Assembly: GCA_036365455.1 (NCBI GenBank) | Contig: JAWQUS010000002.1 | Coordinates: 8,990,001-9,054,000, forward strand | Source of the DNA: Macrosoma leucophasiata | Taxonomy: Eukaryota > Arthropoda > Insecta > Lepidoptera > Hedylidae | Reading direction: 5' to 3' | Length of the DNA: 64,000 nt | Part shown: positions 35,401 through 46,780 of the stretch, in pieces | Position numbering within the stretch: the stretch's first letter is position 1 | Layout of the letters: every line of letters starts with the position of its first letter | Notes under the pieces: generated by a model | The model's input: only the letters and a program-made list of their open reading frames with translations | What the model was told of the DNA's origin: nothing | Databases searched by the model: none | Made by a program: the position numbers and the translations under genes

Positions 35401-38400
35401 CTTAGGGACCAATTTCTTAAAAAAGGGGGCTTTAAGGGACTTGCTGAAAAAAAAGGGACAAAAGGGATTAAGGGACTGCCACTAAAAGCCCTGCAAAAAC
35501 TATGTATGTAGGTAACGATTGACTACGCTTCGTAGCATTACGCTATGAAATTACGGCCGGTATCTATATTCATAGAAGACACAAACATTAGATTTAAGTA
35601 ACATCCTACAGAGTTAGAAAAACAAAATTATAGGTTTAACCAACGGCTACTGGTCACACCGAGTTTTGGCCGGATAGAACTGAGTGTCACCGTACTTCGT
35701 ATATTAGCTGCAACAAATATACAAAACAGGCGACATACTTTCTCGTCCGTTTTTAGCAACATACCATTTCTATTGTCTTATTATTTATTTTCAGGCAACA
35801 ATGCTTAAAATAAACAGTAGGCTCCAATTAAAATATATAGGTACCTTAGACTAACATACCTATAATATAACTTAACACTACGAGTATTTATCACGTATTG
35901 ACGGCGACGTGATACGCGGTTTTAGATTTAGATATCCGTGCTTATATATTACTGCATAGACTATTTATTTTCAGGTATTGCGTTGGACAAATGTACCTTA
36001 ATGCCTCTAGGACCAGCTTGGGAACGATTCCCGTGGCCATTGTCTGCTTCCAGAAGACTATGAAAAGCAATGACATTGAAACGAGCGGTATCCTTACTCT
36101 GATTTCAGTGTTGTTTCTATTCGCTACCTTCGCTGTTTACATGTATCTCCCACAAATGAGGTAAGAATAGTGTTGTAAAAAAACGATTCTTTAATCCCGA
36201 ATTTAATTAATCGAAAATATAAAATAAGACTGGAAATTAATACCATTTTACTGGTTTTTTTTTAAAGGGCTTTTTTAATAGAACGAAAATAAACATTGAT
36301 AAGATAATTATCCATAAATATGATCTGATGAATGAAACAACGCATTGAAAACAAAATTTTTACCGACTGTTCGTCTGTCCGTATGTCACTTTACTCCGAA
36401 ACTAAAATGAATAAATGAACTACTCCGAAATAAATGTATTCTATTCGATAAATTACATATAAATAGAAACAGAAATTTGACTGACTTTTAGCATTACGTT
36501 CAAAGTTATCGACGTTATTTTTTAGTATTACATATTAAATACAATGTTTTTCTTAATACAAAAACATATTTTTTCAGAGATTTACAAGGCTTTTGCTACA
36601 TGTGCATGTGCATCAGTATGTCGTTTGGATTTCTATCCTTGGGTATATTACAACTCAACCCTGGATTCCGTCAAGAAATATGTACAGTAACAGGTGAATA
36701 TAAGATCTTCATACAAATGTCTTTAAAATATTTTTTTTTATGTGTTAAGGTGGCAAACTAGCATGCAACTCACATTGATAATAAGTGATGACTACAGCCT
36801 ATAGACACCTACAGAAAAACAAGAGATCAAAATGCAGATGCGTTACTACTCCTGAGGCTTATGGTGCCTCTGTGCCGGGAATTACAGGGCCGTACCTGAC
36901 CGGAACACGATAGTGCTGAACACTACCATTTAGCGGTAAGTATATTAGGTAATGCGGTGGTACCTACGCCCGCGAGCTCGGTAACTGGAGCTCTACCGCC
37001 AGTACATGATGATGATATGGTAGCAAAAATAACAACGGGTGATGGTCAGGAGTGCGATCGCCAATCCGCCTGCCAAGCGTGGCGATTACGGAATATTCTT
37101 CCCTGATAACACACAACACTGTTATGGATGTCTTCGGGGAAGGTTTTGTCCAGCAGTGGACGTTTTTGACGGACGGCTCGAGTGATGATGATGATTATCA
37201 TTTATCCAATATTGGATAAATCTTTACTTCATGTGTTGTCAGGAGAAAGTTCATGTGAAAAAAGATATTTACAAATCTCCGACAGCGGTACGGAGTTCTC
37301 GGTCAGCCAATTAACCACATTCTCTTGTGGGTATTATTTTTACGATAGAGTGACCTAAGATGTCTTCGTATGAAAATCGTGTCTCTTATTAAGAAAGTAA
37401 ATCATGATTAATTCTCCGTTTCAGGTTTCCTAGTGTACTTTTGGATGATGGCCACTTTCTTTTGGATGAACGTTATAAGCATCAATGTTTATCGGACCGT
37501 CCAGTAAGTACTATTCGCCTGCTCTTCTTTTTTATGTTATGAAAGACGCAAACGAGCATACAGTTCACGTTGACGGTAAGTGAGTACTGCATTTTATATA
37601 CATCTACATAACAAAAAGGGGTTTTAATGTAGATGCGTCGCCACTCCTGAGGCTTGGTATGACCCTTCGTCGTAATAACAGGACAGTACACTGTACATAA
37701 CCTGACCAGAACGCGATAGTGCTAAACACCACAATTTAGCGGCTAATAGATTATGTAGGTTAATATTATTTAAACTAGTAGTGATTCTTAGTGCTCGCTC
37801 TAGCGTTAGCGCTAACACCTTCAGAAGAAACCTAAAGATCCTTCAGAAAAGAAGCAAAATCTTTTAAATTCGTTAAAGTCCCCAATATGCTGTCAAATGA
37901 TTTTATCTCTCTGCTACTAAATGCTACTACATCACAGTTCTGTGATCTGTCCTAAAAAAACCTACATAATTGTATCGACTGCACCTTTTAGGTAATTTTA
38001 TAGGAATAATACAGAATATTTATATTTCTCTTTCCAGGGACACGACTTATCTGAAAAAGACCGAGAAGAAGCAATACATTATATACAACTGCTACGCATG
38101 GGGCAGTTGTATTATACTGTTGATGGTAGCTCTCATCACTAATTTTGCGGAAGGTGAACATTACAAGCCTGGCATTGGAGACGGAACCTGCTGGTTCAAC
38201 GGTAAATACCATGTTTGTTTTTAAGTCGGTATAAGTACCAAGTCCCTAACGGAGTAGACAGAGAATGTGGAGCATCAGATATCCCGATATACCTAAAGAT
38301 GTTATTTACAATGATGTGAAAGTGGATATTCTTCACTGGTGAATTGAAACGGCAGTGTCGTAGCTCGAGGGTGTAGGCGCCACCGCATAAAATAATCTAT

Positions 38401-41400
38401 CTGCCATCAACGATGGTTTTCAGAACTATCGTGTTCCGGATAGATGGTAACATATGACCATACGTAATAACTATCACACAGGAATAACAATTTAGGCCTC
38501 AGTGGTGGCAACGCATCTGCATTTTGACCTTCAGTTTTTGTGTAAAGTCCCCGTCACGAGAAGCTATAAATTTTGTAAACAAGTGTTCAGGAGTTCACAA
38601 CATTTGGACCAATAAAAAAAAAGAATTTGTTTAAGATTTAATAATTTATTAATTAACATATATTATTTCAGAATAATTATTCGTCAGACTACAGTTTTAT
38701 CAATCATCTCATCGATTTTGGAATAAAAGTTATCTTCTTCCTTGATAACATGCTCCACACAACGCTTCCAATTTTCCGAAGTAATCTGCTGCAGTCCCTC
38801 TTGTAATAATTGTTTTACCTCGTCAAATTTAAAATTTGTATTTTTGCGAGCAACATATCCTTTTACGTTGGCCCAAATTAGCTCAATTGGATTAAGCTCA
38901 CAATGATATGGCGGGAGTCTCAATACTTCCACCTTATATTTTTTTGCGAGCTCGTCCACTACATAAGTTTTAAAATGGTCTTTAACATTTTTTACTTTTA
39001 GCAGTAATTCAGTCTTAATTTCATTGTCGTCGTAAGAAATATTCTTACTTACAAGCCAATTTTGTATATCATTTTTTTTCCAGGCAGTAGTAGGAATTCT
39101 TTCAAGACGCCTTGAGTGGTATGGTGCATTGTCCATTACCACTACTGCATTTTCTCCAAGTTTTGGGAGAACGTTTTCAAACCATTGTTCAAAATGTGTT
39201 GCATCCATTGATTCATGGTAATCTCCCGTCTTCTTGCATTCAAATATATTTTCGCCGCCCTCTACAAAACCGTTCTCATTGCCGATATGGGTAATTATTA
39301 ATCGTTTACCTTTTGACGTTGGGTTACGTGCACCAATGCTAAGTCCTTCTAGGAAAGCCTGCTTCTTACTTTTAACTTGTTTGTCTACCCAAGTTTTATT
39401 TACGGTATGTCCTGTAAAAACAATTAAACATTTCGTTGGCTAAATAATCTAACTTGCTAACTCCTTTTCGCCTTAAAATGACTTATTGATATCAAAAGAT
39501 AGAGAAAAAAATAATCTTTAACTTTCAATATTGCTCACTGAACAAAACAGAATAATAGAGATGCAATTGCGTCTTTTATTAATTCTTTAATTTATATATA
39601 TGTTATATGGTATTTGCTTACAATCAGGCGAACCGTATGGTAGTCTGCCGTTTTACTGCAATTAAAAAAAAACACACTAACCTGCATTCACCCATGTCTC
39701 ATCCATGTAAAATATCTGGCGATTTTTACGTCTATAGTCTTTAATCGATTTTAAATATTTTCGCCGCCATATTACAATGTCATCTCTATCAATCAGTGCG
39801 TTATTTCGCTGTCGTTTTATGTATTTAAAGTTTAAATGCTTTATTAGCCGCCTGAGAGTTGTTTCGCTAAAATTTGGCAAATCTTCATCGTCATTTACTG
39901 CCTGAAGAATCTTGGGAATTGTTGGTAATTGGCCATTTAAAAAGAAACTGTGAATTTTTTTCCTAATTACGGATTTATCAAAATCGTCTACTTTCTGATA
40001 AAATTTAGGCCTGTCTTTAGATTTGATAGGTGATTTTATTCCCTTTTCTGATTTATATTCTTTTAATATATTATACACAGATGCGATGCCAATTCCCAAA
40101 ATCGTTGCTGTTTTTTTATTTATTTCGGTTTTGTAGGGATATTCATTCGATGGCCAATTTTCTTTCACGTACTTATATACGTTGATCACCATATTTTTCT
40201 CATTAGCCGTAAAGCTCGTCACCTGTAAAAATCACCTGTTCAGTCACTTTCACACGAAGCTCAAGCTATATCTCCAGGTATACCAATTAACCTAACCAAT
40301 TACTTCACAATTTAAAACGTACTTCTAATAAAAGTTTCCAAAGATTATCGCGTTTGAACAAACAACTCTTTCTTTTTACTTATTATATATTTTAGATAAA
40401 TTGTATTACGTACCTTTTGACGTTTTTTTCGTGGCGAATTTATTTCCTTAGATGTACTGGCTACTGGCTCCATTATACGTAATAACAAATAAAATTAACG
40501 CAACAATTAAAGTTACAACAATTAAAAAGTGATAACGAAACAAAAACAAAATTAACAATAACAACCAGATCCGCGATATATGCAAAGCAATGAAACAAAC
40601 AAACTCGTACGCATTCGAAACTCGAATGACTGTTTATTTCAAAATGGCGTCCCGATAGTTTACAATCCCTGCGACGGACGCGTTCCGGTACCAAGAAACA
40701 CAAACGATAGCGCTTTGCGTCGTTAAAATATAATTCGACTAAATTAAATAGGTTGTTACTTTCATATAACCCGTCTATATTTCATGTCGATTGAATATGT
40801 TCAAGTTATTATTATCTCGCAGTATAAAATGTTTACTTAGTAAAAGATGTTTGTTTACATAATTTATAGCTTCTCGTGACGGTTACTTTAGATATCTATA
40901 GGCAGTATTCACCATTAAAGTGAACTGCATGCTTGTACAGTATAAAATCCCGTGATAGAACTACCACCACTGCGGTCGTCGACCCGCATGCCAAGCGTGC
41001 GATTATGGAATGATCCCCTTAGGCTTTTGTCCAGCCTGAGTCGTCTATTGGCTGAAATGTTTTTTTTATTTATTTTAGAGCGTGGATACAATATAAGAAA
41101 CAGATGATGATACATTGCCAGTTATATTCATTTTATTATACAAAATCACTATTTGAACACCCAAGAATGCTCAACACATAGGAACTCATCTAAATCGACG
41201 ACCGCAAGCAAACTATACAATTTTGCAATCTTTTAGTGATTCTTGTAATCTTTTAGTTTTTACCCTTCAAACACAGACTTTATGAGAGACCTCTTGCTTA
41301 AAAATAACAATACCTGCCGCGGTAGAATCTAGGACCTAGTGATAAACAGTCACACAATCTACCTACAACTACGATCTTACTATGACTACTACGACCTAAG

Positions 41401-43089
41401 CCGCAAAGTTAGTCAGTGATTTTTTTTTCCAGGACGCACAGAGACATGGATATTTTTCTATGGACCAATTGCTATTCTTTTAGCTGCCAACGTTATCCTA
41501 TTTATGTTATCATCTTACGACTTATGGCAACAGACGAAAAAATATGAAGTTAATAAATTGAATATACTCAAACACAAGTAAGTTTTTTTAAATCATAATG
41601 TTTTCGTTGGTACAAACCGAATTTATTTTAATAATTTCGATTGATGCTGTTTGTAATGATGTGAAATAGGAACTTCGCAAGTTCGATACCCGCACAGTAA
41701 ACATTTTAATCAGGTAGGTATGTCAGTTTAACGCAAGACAGGTGACAAATTTTAGTATAAAAAAAGTAGTTAGGCAAAAATTATTAGGTGTTGCTGCAGA
41801 TATTAAATTTATGTAATTTTATCACTTTATTGAAATTAAAACTACTAAGCTACCCGAGCGACGAATTTTTCTTTCCCTTTTAGATTTTAACCGATTTAGG
41901 ATCGGTGATCAACATCCATTGATAACTAATTAAAAGATATACAACCTATAAGACAGACTTTGCAGTTTATACAATGTCGTTAAGATGTCGCTGTACCCAT
42001 AATGATTGTAATATTTTTATTTTTTGTACTATCACATGCGAGTGAGTTTAGAAATTAAAGAAAAAATAGAAAAAAATTACTTCGGGCAGGAATCGAACCT
42101 GCGACCCCAGTATAACCAGTCCAGCCGCTTTACCACTAAGGTTATCCTCAGGTCGCTTCATAAAGGGAAAGCTTCGGTAGCTTGATCATAGTATAGATGG
42201 CTTAATGGAGAAGCGGCTGGCTGATTATCCTGAGCTCACAGGTTTTATTCCTTCCCGAAGTCAAATTTCTCTTTCCATTTTTTATTAATTTTCTAAATTC
42301 ACTTGCATGTATTATTGCAAAAAATAAACATATTACAATTTAAACCTAGTTGAAGACTGAATGGCTATATAAAACTTTATAATTAAAGAAGTGCACTAAT
42401 GACAAACTCTTTTACAGGTTTTTGTTATCACTCAAATTATTCTTAGTCATGGGAATCTCGTGGATATTTGAAATAGCCAGCTTTGCACACGGCCAGTCAC
42501 ATGTAATATGGTAGGTAAATATTTTAACAAAGAACAAGTTCCATGTTGGGCCCGCGCCTTGTACACTATATTCAAGAAAAAATACTCAAAAATTAATTTG
42601 AATCGGTTTTTGTCGGCTAAATTTTTTGTTTATGTAATTTTTGTATGACAACAATATGTCAAATTGCAACTATGACATTCTTGTTTTTGAAATTTACGAC
42701 AATTATTATTAATTGAAGGTATAAAAAACGATTGGAATAGCTGAAAATGAATTAGTATTTTATGTTTCTTTTCTCCATATAGCGTACAAAGTGCAGGCTC
42801 AAGCTCCAGACATTTTGGAACGTCTCCTTTCCTTCGTTTTCTTTATTTTAGCAAATAATTCACGAAAATGTATATTTGCAGGAAAATAATGGATATATTT
42901 AACGCCCTACAAGGAATTGTAATATTCCTAATTTTGGTGGTATTCAGGCGTCGTGCTATGCAAGGACTAGCCAATGAAAGCTGTTGTTTGCCCATCACTA
43001 GACCACTCGCTGAGAAATTAAGTGCACACGATGATGCCGACGAACAACAAGTATTATCTGATGATACCATGGAAGTCAGACTGAATTAA
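32431..43089 (+). CDS. Methuselah-like GPCR 2
   Basis: Exons: 32431-32657, 35975-36160, 36578-36693, 37425-37503, 38038-38201, 41433-41577, 42418-42510 and 42882-43089 (TAA), all phase-consistent. With the possible 6-nt exon at 13217-13222 the protein is 407 aa. It has a signal peptide (MILATCGVVFSA). A short cysteine-rich ectodomain of ~110 residues follows (CCQNNETIRAPGICGDG, IKCPDGRTVL, YCVGQMYLNASR, VCFQ). Seven TM segments lie at about 118-139, 143-166, 179-203, 219-240, 262-287, 309-330 and 341-362. The class B disulfide pair is present: Cys before TM3 (EICTVTG) and in loop 2 (GDGTCWF). The tail ends DDTMEVRLN. It is a plasma-membrane receptor of the Methuselah family, tied to stress and lifespan in flies; the ligand is unknown. 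Exons 5-8 match receptor 1 one for one. Its introns hold a nested repeat stack and an antisense transposon. Confidence 0.92.
33217..34548 (+). pseudogene. Degraded non-LTR retrotransposon fragment (C-terminal RT region)
   Basis: Translated blocks: NTMFLGIRLDKHCNWKS, EYVCDKLDRFVFAIKTLR, AYHGYVSSVLSYGLLLWGNS, then after an internal deletion FMDSCKPLFKKYRIMPLVCM and KLPDAFKSLPLNVFKRKIKN. This is the thumb/C-terminal region of a LINE polymerase. It ends with AATAAAGACATTTTATTTTA near 34512-34531. A family A repeat (34048-34330) sits inside it. Confidence 0.7.
34048..34330 (+). repeat. Family A copy, near full length
   Basis: It runs from TTTTTTTATGTAATCGAAGTG through GTTCACATTGATGTTAAGTG, AAAATGCAGATGCGTTACCA, CCGGAACACAATAGTGCTGA to GAGCTCTACCACCAGTAAAA. 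No tRNA-, 5S- or 7SL-like head is visible, so its class is open. Confidence 0.8.
36727..37010 (+). repeat. Family A copy
   Basis: It has the same blocks as 34048-34330, and sits in an intron of receptor 2. Confidence 0.8.
37017..37192 (+). repeat. Repeat with LINE-like CAGCAGTGGACGT tail (family J)
   Basis: It contains GCCAAGCGTGGCGATTACGG and ends TTTTGTCCAGCAGTGGACGT then (GAT)n. A related copy is at 40944-41065, and tails alone occur near 3845 and 16795. Such tails are shared by lepidopteran LINE/SINE pairs. Confidence 0.5.
37527..37765 (+). repeat. Family A copy, degenerate
   Basis: The family A order is kept (ACAGTTCACGTTGACGGTAA, GTAGATGCGTCGCCACTCCT, GAACGCGATAGTGCTAAACA) with many changes. 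It lies in an intron of receptor 2. Confidence 0.65.
38545..40888 (-). mobile_element. Apparently intact Tc1/mariner-superfamily transposon, DD82E type
   Basis: Terminal inverted repeats of about 40 bp: left AAGTCCCCGTCACGAGAAGC then TATAAATT; right is its reverse complement (AATTTATAGCTTCTCGTGACGG). TA duplicates flank them at 38543-38544 and 40889-40890. Element length is 2344 bp. It encodes one spliced transposase on the minus strand with no visible disabling mutation. The exact insertion point in a family A repeat confirms the ends. Confidence 0.88.
38684..40473 (-). CDS. DD82E (IS630/Tc1/mariner superfamily) transposase, spliced
   Basis: Exons on the minus strand: 40473-40414 (MEPVASTSKEINSPRKKRQK, basic), 40222-39682 and 39411-38684, with GT/AG introns of 191 and 270 bp and matching phases, 442 aa. 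The N-terminal ~90 residues (KATATILGIGIASVYNILK) look like a helix-turn-helix DNA-binding domain. The DDE domain has Asp194 (FYMDETWVN), Asp294 (VVMDNAPYHS) and Glu377 (YHCELNPIELIW), with exactly 82 residues between the last two. This spacing matches my memory of the DD82E/Sailor group; a family search would settle the name. All catalytic residues are present and no stop or frameshift was found. It would cut and paste the element at TA. It is antisense to receptor 2. Confidence 0.88.
42006..42337. repeat. Inverted pair of tRNA-like SINE/MITE arms
   Basis: Left (42006-42155) and right (42188-42337) are inverted copies including their flanks (CACATGCGAGTGAGTTTAGAAA vs ACATGCAAGTGAATTTAGAA). 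On the minus strand the left arm has A box TAGTGGTAAAGCGG and B box GCAGGTTCGATTCCTGC, with a pol III-style T-run after it. The right arm has decayed boxes. The loop is ~35 bp. No complete tRNA fold exists (acceptor stem AGGATAA/GCCCGAAG does not pair). Confidence 0.7.
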
Positions 43090-43501
43090 TAGCATATTTG
43101 TATACCCACAACTACAATAATTTATAATTATAGAAGAACGTATCTTCAATGTTTATTATTAGTCCTTTTTATAAATGACTTGAGTCTTCCAATACTGAAT
43201 TTGTTCTCGAAGGTATAACATGTTTAAATTGTTAGAAGCCGAAATCTAACGATATTTATTTTGATGTCCAAGACAGCTTCAAATGAATTACGAATTGGAA
43301 AGTGCCAAATGTGCAACTATTTATTAAGTATGTTATTGTTATTTTAAGTGGTAAGAACGAAAACTCAGGTTAAGTTTTCGGTTAAGTATAAAACTCATTA
43401 AGTTTAGGTACTTACCTACATTCAATTTGTGTTCTATTAATTTAAAACAATGTTGTCTATTTGTTCTATGTGCCATATTAATTTTATAAAATAGAAAGTA
43501 A

Positions 43502-43507
43502 AATAAA
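43502..43507 (+). promoter_or_regulatory. Candidate polyadenylation signal of receptor 2
   Basis: AATAAA occurs about 410 bp after the stop at 43089. It is the first canonical hexamer seen. Confidence 0.45.
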
Positions 43508-44157
43508 ACGTCATTGTCTAACAGATTTGTTATATAATATTATTGCCATAAGATAATGTAATGTACCGACTAGCATTTACGAGAATGTAAATACTAGAAT
43601 ATTATAATACTACTAAGTTCCTATATTATTACAAATGAAATCCCGGTGAGCATCGAATTCGTGGTACGTGTGCAGTTCATATGCACATGACTTACCTAGT
43701 AAGTAAAAGTATGGCACTTTTTTGTATGAGATTTGCATGGCACATCACTTGGCATAAGGTTTGTATGCTTGCGTGAGTATGTCATTACAATGTCATGAAA
43801 CGTACCTATACGTACATAACGTAGACTCATGGACACGTGTCACGGATTCAAGGATATATGATGTTCCGTTTAATGCATGTTTAAAAATGTGAATATATTT
43901 TTGTCATTTTCATTAAATTGTTTTATTAATACTTGCCTACTTTTACTACTGATATTTTACCATTTAATGAAAGAGTCCAATTCGTCCCACTTTTAGTTCG
44001 ATTATGGAACGGTATAATTTTTCTATTAGTACGGTATAATTTCGGCTAAGGACGTTGCTGAGGGAGTCGAGTTACCTACCTGACTCTCTCTAGCTACGTC
44101 CAAAGCCATAATTATATTAGAAGAGAATATGAAATAATACTACGTATAGAATGGACA
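43508..44157. other. Intergenic AT-rich DNA, nothing recognised
   Basis: No exon or known repeat terminus is evident between the receptor 2 polyadenylation region and the family G repeat. Confidence 0.35.
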
Positions 44158-44400
44158 CTTCGACGTCCCGCCCGTTTTGCTCGCATCACTCAACCCCTTC
44201 CTCTCTTAGGGCGACGGTTGGTATTTTGTACGTGCTACGCACACAGGACAGTGGCACACAGGCACCACAGGTGCGCGTGTAAATACACGTCACTGATTGA
44301 TGTCTGTCACAGACCAATCAGCCTTCCTTCATGACTGTGAAACCAAATTAAGCGTTTGTATGGAATTTTGGCAAAGTGTCCGCGGTGTGCTATTAGGGGG
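44158..44400 (+). repeat. Dispersed repeat family G, copy 1
   Basis: It shares TTCGACGTCCCGCCCG, TACGTGCTACGCACACAGG, CTGATTGATGTCTGT and AAATTAAGCGTTTGTATGGA-ATTTTGGC..GTCCGCGGTGTGC with 56268-56480, in the same orientation. Confidence 0.7.
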
Positions 44401-44562
44401 AGCAGCTGTCACACTATTTAGCGGTTGAAAAATACAAAGCGGGTATCGTCTGCGTGTCACGCATTACATATTCATCACACTGCCATAGTTACCGCTTTTT
44501 AACCGAGTTCAAAAAACGAGAAGGTGGTTCTCAATTCGGCCGCTATATTTATTTACGAAGCG

Positions 44563-44915
44563 CGCATGGCCCAGCGGCTGGTGTAGATCGTAAGCCATCT
44601 ACTCGGTTAAGCACTACGGGCGCGGTCGGGTAGTGTGATGGGTGACCGCTAGTGGCAAATTAAATGCGCGTTTCCGTGCTTCGGAGGGCACGTTAAGCCG
44701 TCGGTCCCGGTTGCTATCGATGGATAGCAGTCGTTAAACCTTGTCGGAGGCCTTATGGGGGCGGTTTGAAAACATTCGACAGCGGGTTGGCCACTAACCC
44801 ACCCATCTCCACCAATCCGCATTGGAGCAGCGTGGTGGAGTAAGCCCCAGGCCATCCCCCAAAAAAGGGGAGAGACTCGTGCCCAGCAGTGGGACGTATA
44901 ATGGGTTGCCATTAT
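44563..44915 (+). repeat. 5S rRNA-derived SINE
   Basis: The head contains GTTAAGCACTACGGGCGCGG then TCGGGTAGTG and GATGGGTGACCGC. This follows the internal-control region of animal 5S rRNA (GTTAAGCA..CGGGC..GGTCAGTACTTGGATGGGTGACCGC). The body (CGTGCTTCGGAGGGCACGTT, GGTTGCTATCGATGGATAGC) ends with GTGCCCAGCAGTGGGACGTA, a LINE-type tail. Confidence 0.75.
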
Positions 44916-45801
44916 TATATTTATTTTTTTAGTTATTAGGTACTTCGCTTGATATTATACAATTATACATTGATTATATCTAAGGCAGATATATATATTC
45001 AATAATTAATGATTTCTTTTTGTCTTAGGTATCTTGATTTTTTTAGAGAAGCAATTGTGGCACATATTAGGTAGGGAGGTACACTGTCAATATTTTTAAG
45101 ATATCGTGATTTTACTGATATCTACAGTAATGTAAAATGCCGTATCATAGTATCGCGATAATATCACAGAATATTCGGAAAATATTTCATTCCACCCAAC
45201 AAGCGTGAATAAAACTTAAATGTACACCTGTACAAATGTAAAATTTAATCCACCGGCCGGTCAGTATTGCATTTCATTGTTATATTTGTTTAATGACAGA
45301 ACGACGTCTGGGACATATTTCAAATGAATGTGTAAATTTTTATCTATTAAAAGTTAGTTGCCGCTTTTTGTGCTTCAACTAGCAAACGAGCGTACCTACA
45401 GTCTAACACCCGACAAACGCGCCGCCGCGCTCCGCCCTCAGCCCCGAACCTAGCACTACCCCCGTGATCGTTTCCAATTATCGCAAACCAATAACTAGAC
45501 GAAGAAGTTGCTACACCCCTAATCGCATATAGGTCTTATGTATCCCTCTGCTACGCTCTAGGCCGAGGTAACGAACCCGCAGAGGTCTCCTTTGCGCCAG
45601 ATTTACTTTGGCTGAGAGCTCTGGCTGAGGGCTCTGCGTTCGCCGATTGCTCGGTGAAGTAGACTAGTGCCTCGAGAAGTCCCGCCTACATAAGTTCTAC
45701 CAATAAAAAACTTGCGTGCATTTCACACGTGGTAGAAGTGAAAGTTTCAAAAAATTTCATATGAGACACTATAACAAATTGCCACTTCCATAACATAAAA
45801 A

Positions 45802-46433
45802 AATAAAAAACCGGACAAGTGCGAGTTCGATTTGCGTGGTGAGGGTTCCGTAATTAAAATAAATATTTTCGAAAATATTGCAGATTTAAAATGCAGGGAC
45901 ATAGCGGTTACGGTGGTACCGGCGGGGGGTTATATTATTAAGAATTTTCGATTTAATTTGAATACTCAAACTTCTTATAGGTTTTCCAGTAATCTGTAGG
46001 CAAAGAACCATTTTCCACATTTTTTTCAAAATTTTAAATTCAGTAGTTTCGGAGATAGGAGGGGGGGGGAATGGTCAATTTTCGTCGTTTTTCTTAAATA
46101 ACTTCAAATTTGTTTATGCAAAAATTATAAAAAATATATCTGAGATGCTGACAACAACCTCTTTCATTTGATATGTCACATGACACAGTTTACGATTTTT
46201 TTTTAAATTTTCTGATTTACCCCCGAAAGTTAGTTTAAACAGGCCCTGATTATTTTACTTGACGTGTTCATCTTTGGGTCACCAATTTACATATATTCAT
46301 CAAATTTCAACTCAATCGGTCGAGTAGTTTCGGAGCAAATTGGCTGTGACAGACGGACAGACACGACAGACAGACAGACGCACGAGTGATCCTATAAGGG
46401 TTCCTTTTTTCCTTTTAAGGTACGGAACCCTAA
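45802..46433 (+). mobile_element. Family F copy
   Basis: It begins AAAAAACCGGACAAGTGCGA..GGTGAGGGTTCCGTAATTAA and ends with (GACA) remnants and GGGTTCCTTTTTTCC..TACGGAACCCTAAAAA. Same layout as 19949-20627. Confidence 0.7.
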
Positions 46434-46559
46434 AAATGCTTCCTATCTCATTTTCTTCTACGTTAAATCTTATGAATGAATGTATGTAAGTGTCCATCTC
46501 TCTTCACAGTCGCTTTTTCGTTTCATCAAATTTCAAATCACAACGATACTTAAGAAGTA

Positions 46560-46780
46560 TCTTTTTTATGATACGAAGGTGACAAACAAGCATCCAGTTA
46601 ACATGTATGCCAAGCGATGACTGCAGCCTATAGACATCTACACAAAAACCAGATTGCATTTTGGCCTACCTTAAGTGGTATGTCTTAGTGCCAGAAATTA
46701 TGAAACCGTACATTATATACCACCTGACCGGGATATGAATAGGTACATCAAACTATAATTTACGGCAGGTCTAGAGCAAT
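46560..46780 (+). repeat. Family A copy, degenerate
   Basis: It has GCGATGACTGCAGCCTATAG, CATTTTGGCCTACC, GGTATGTCTTAGTGCCAGAA and ACCTGACCGGGATATGA in family A order. Confidence 0.6.

Larger units (their letters stand above)
38345..40940 (-). repeat. Family A copy interrupted by the DD82E transposon
   Basis: The left piece (38345-38544) has GCCACCGCATAAAATAATCT.., TTTAGGCCTCAGTGGTGGCA, CATTTTGACCTTCAGTTTTT and ends GTGTA. The right piece (40889-40940) begins TAGATATCTATAGGCAGTAT and continues with family A. Removing 38545-40888 plus one TA restores family A continuity. Confidence 0.8.

Noticed and set aside
42071..42150. Functional tRNA gene on the minus strand
   Set aside because: A and B boxes are present, but the acceptor arms do not pair and a decayed inverted partner lies next to it, so it is a SINE/MITE arm.
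44649..44912. 87-codon minus-strand ORF
   Set aside because: It lies wholly within the 5S-derived SINE.
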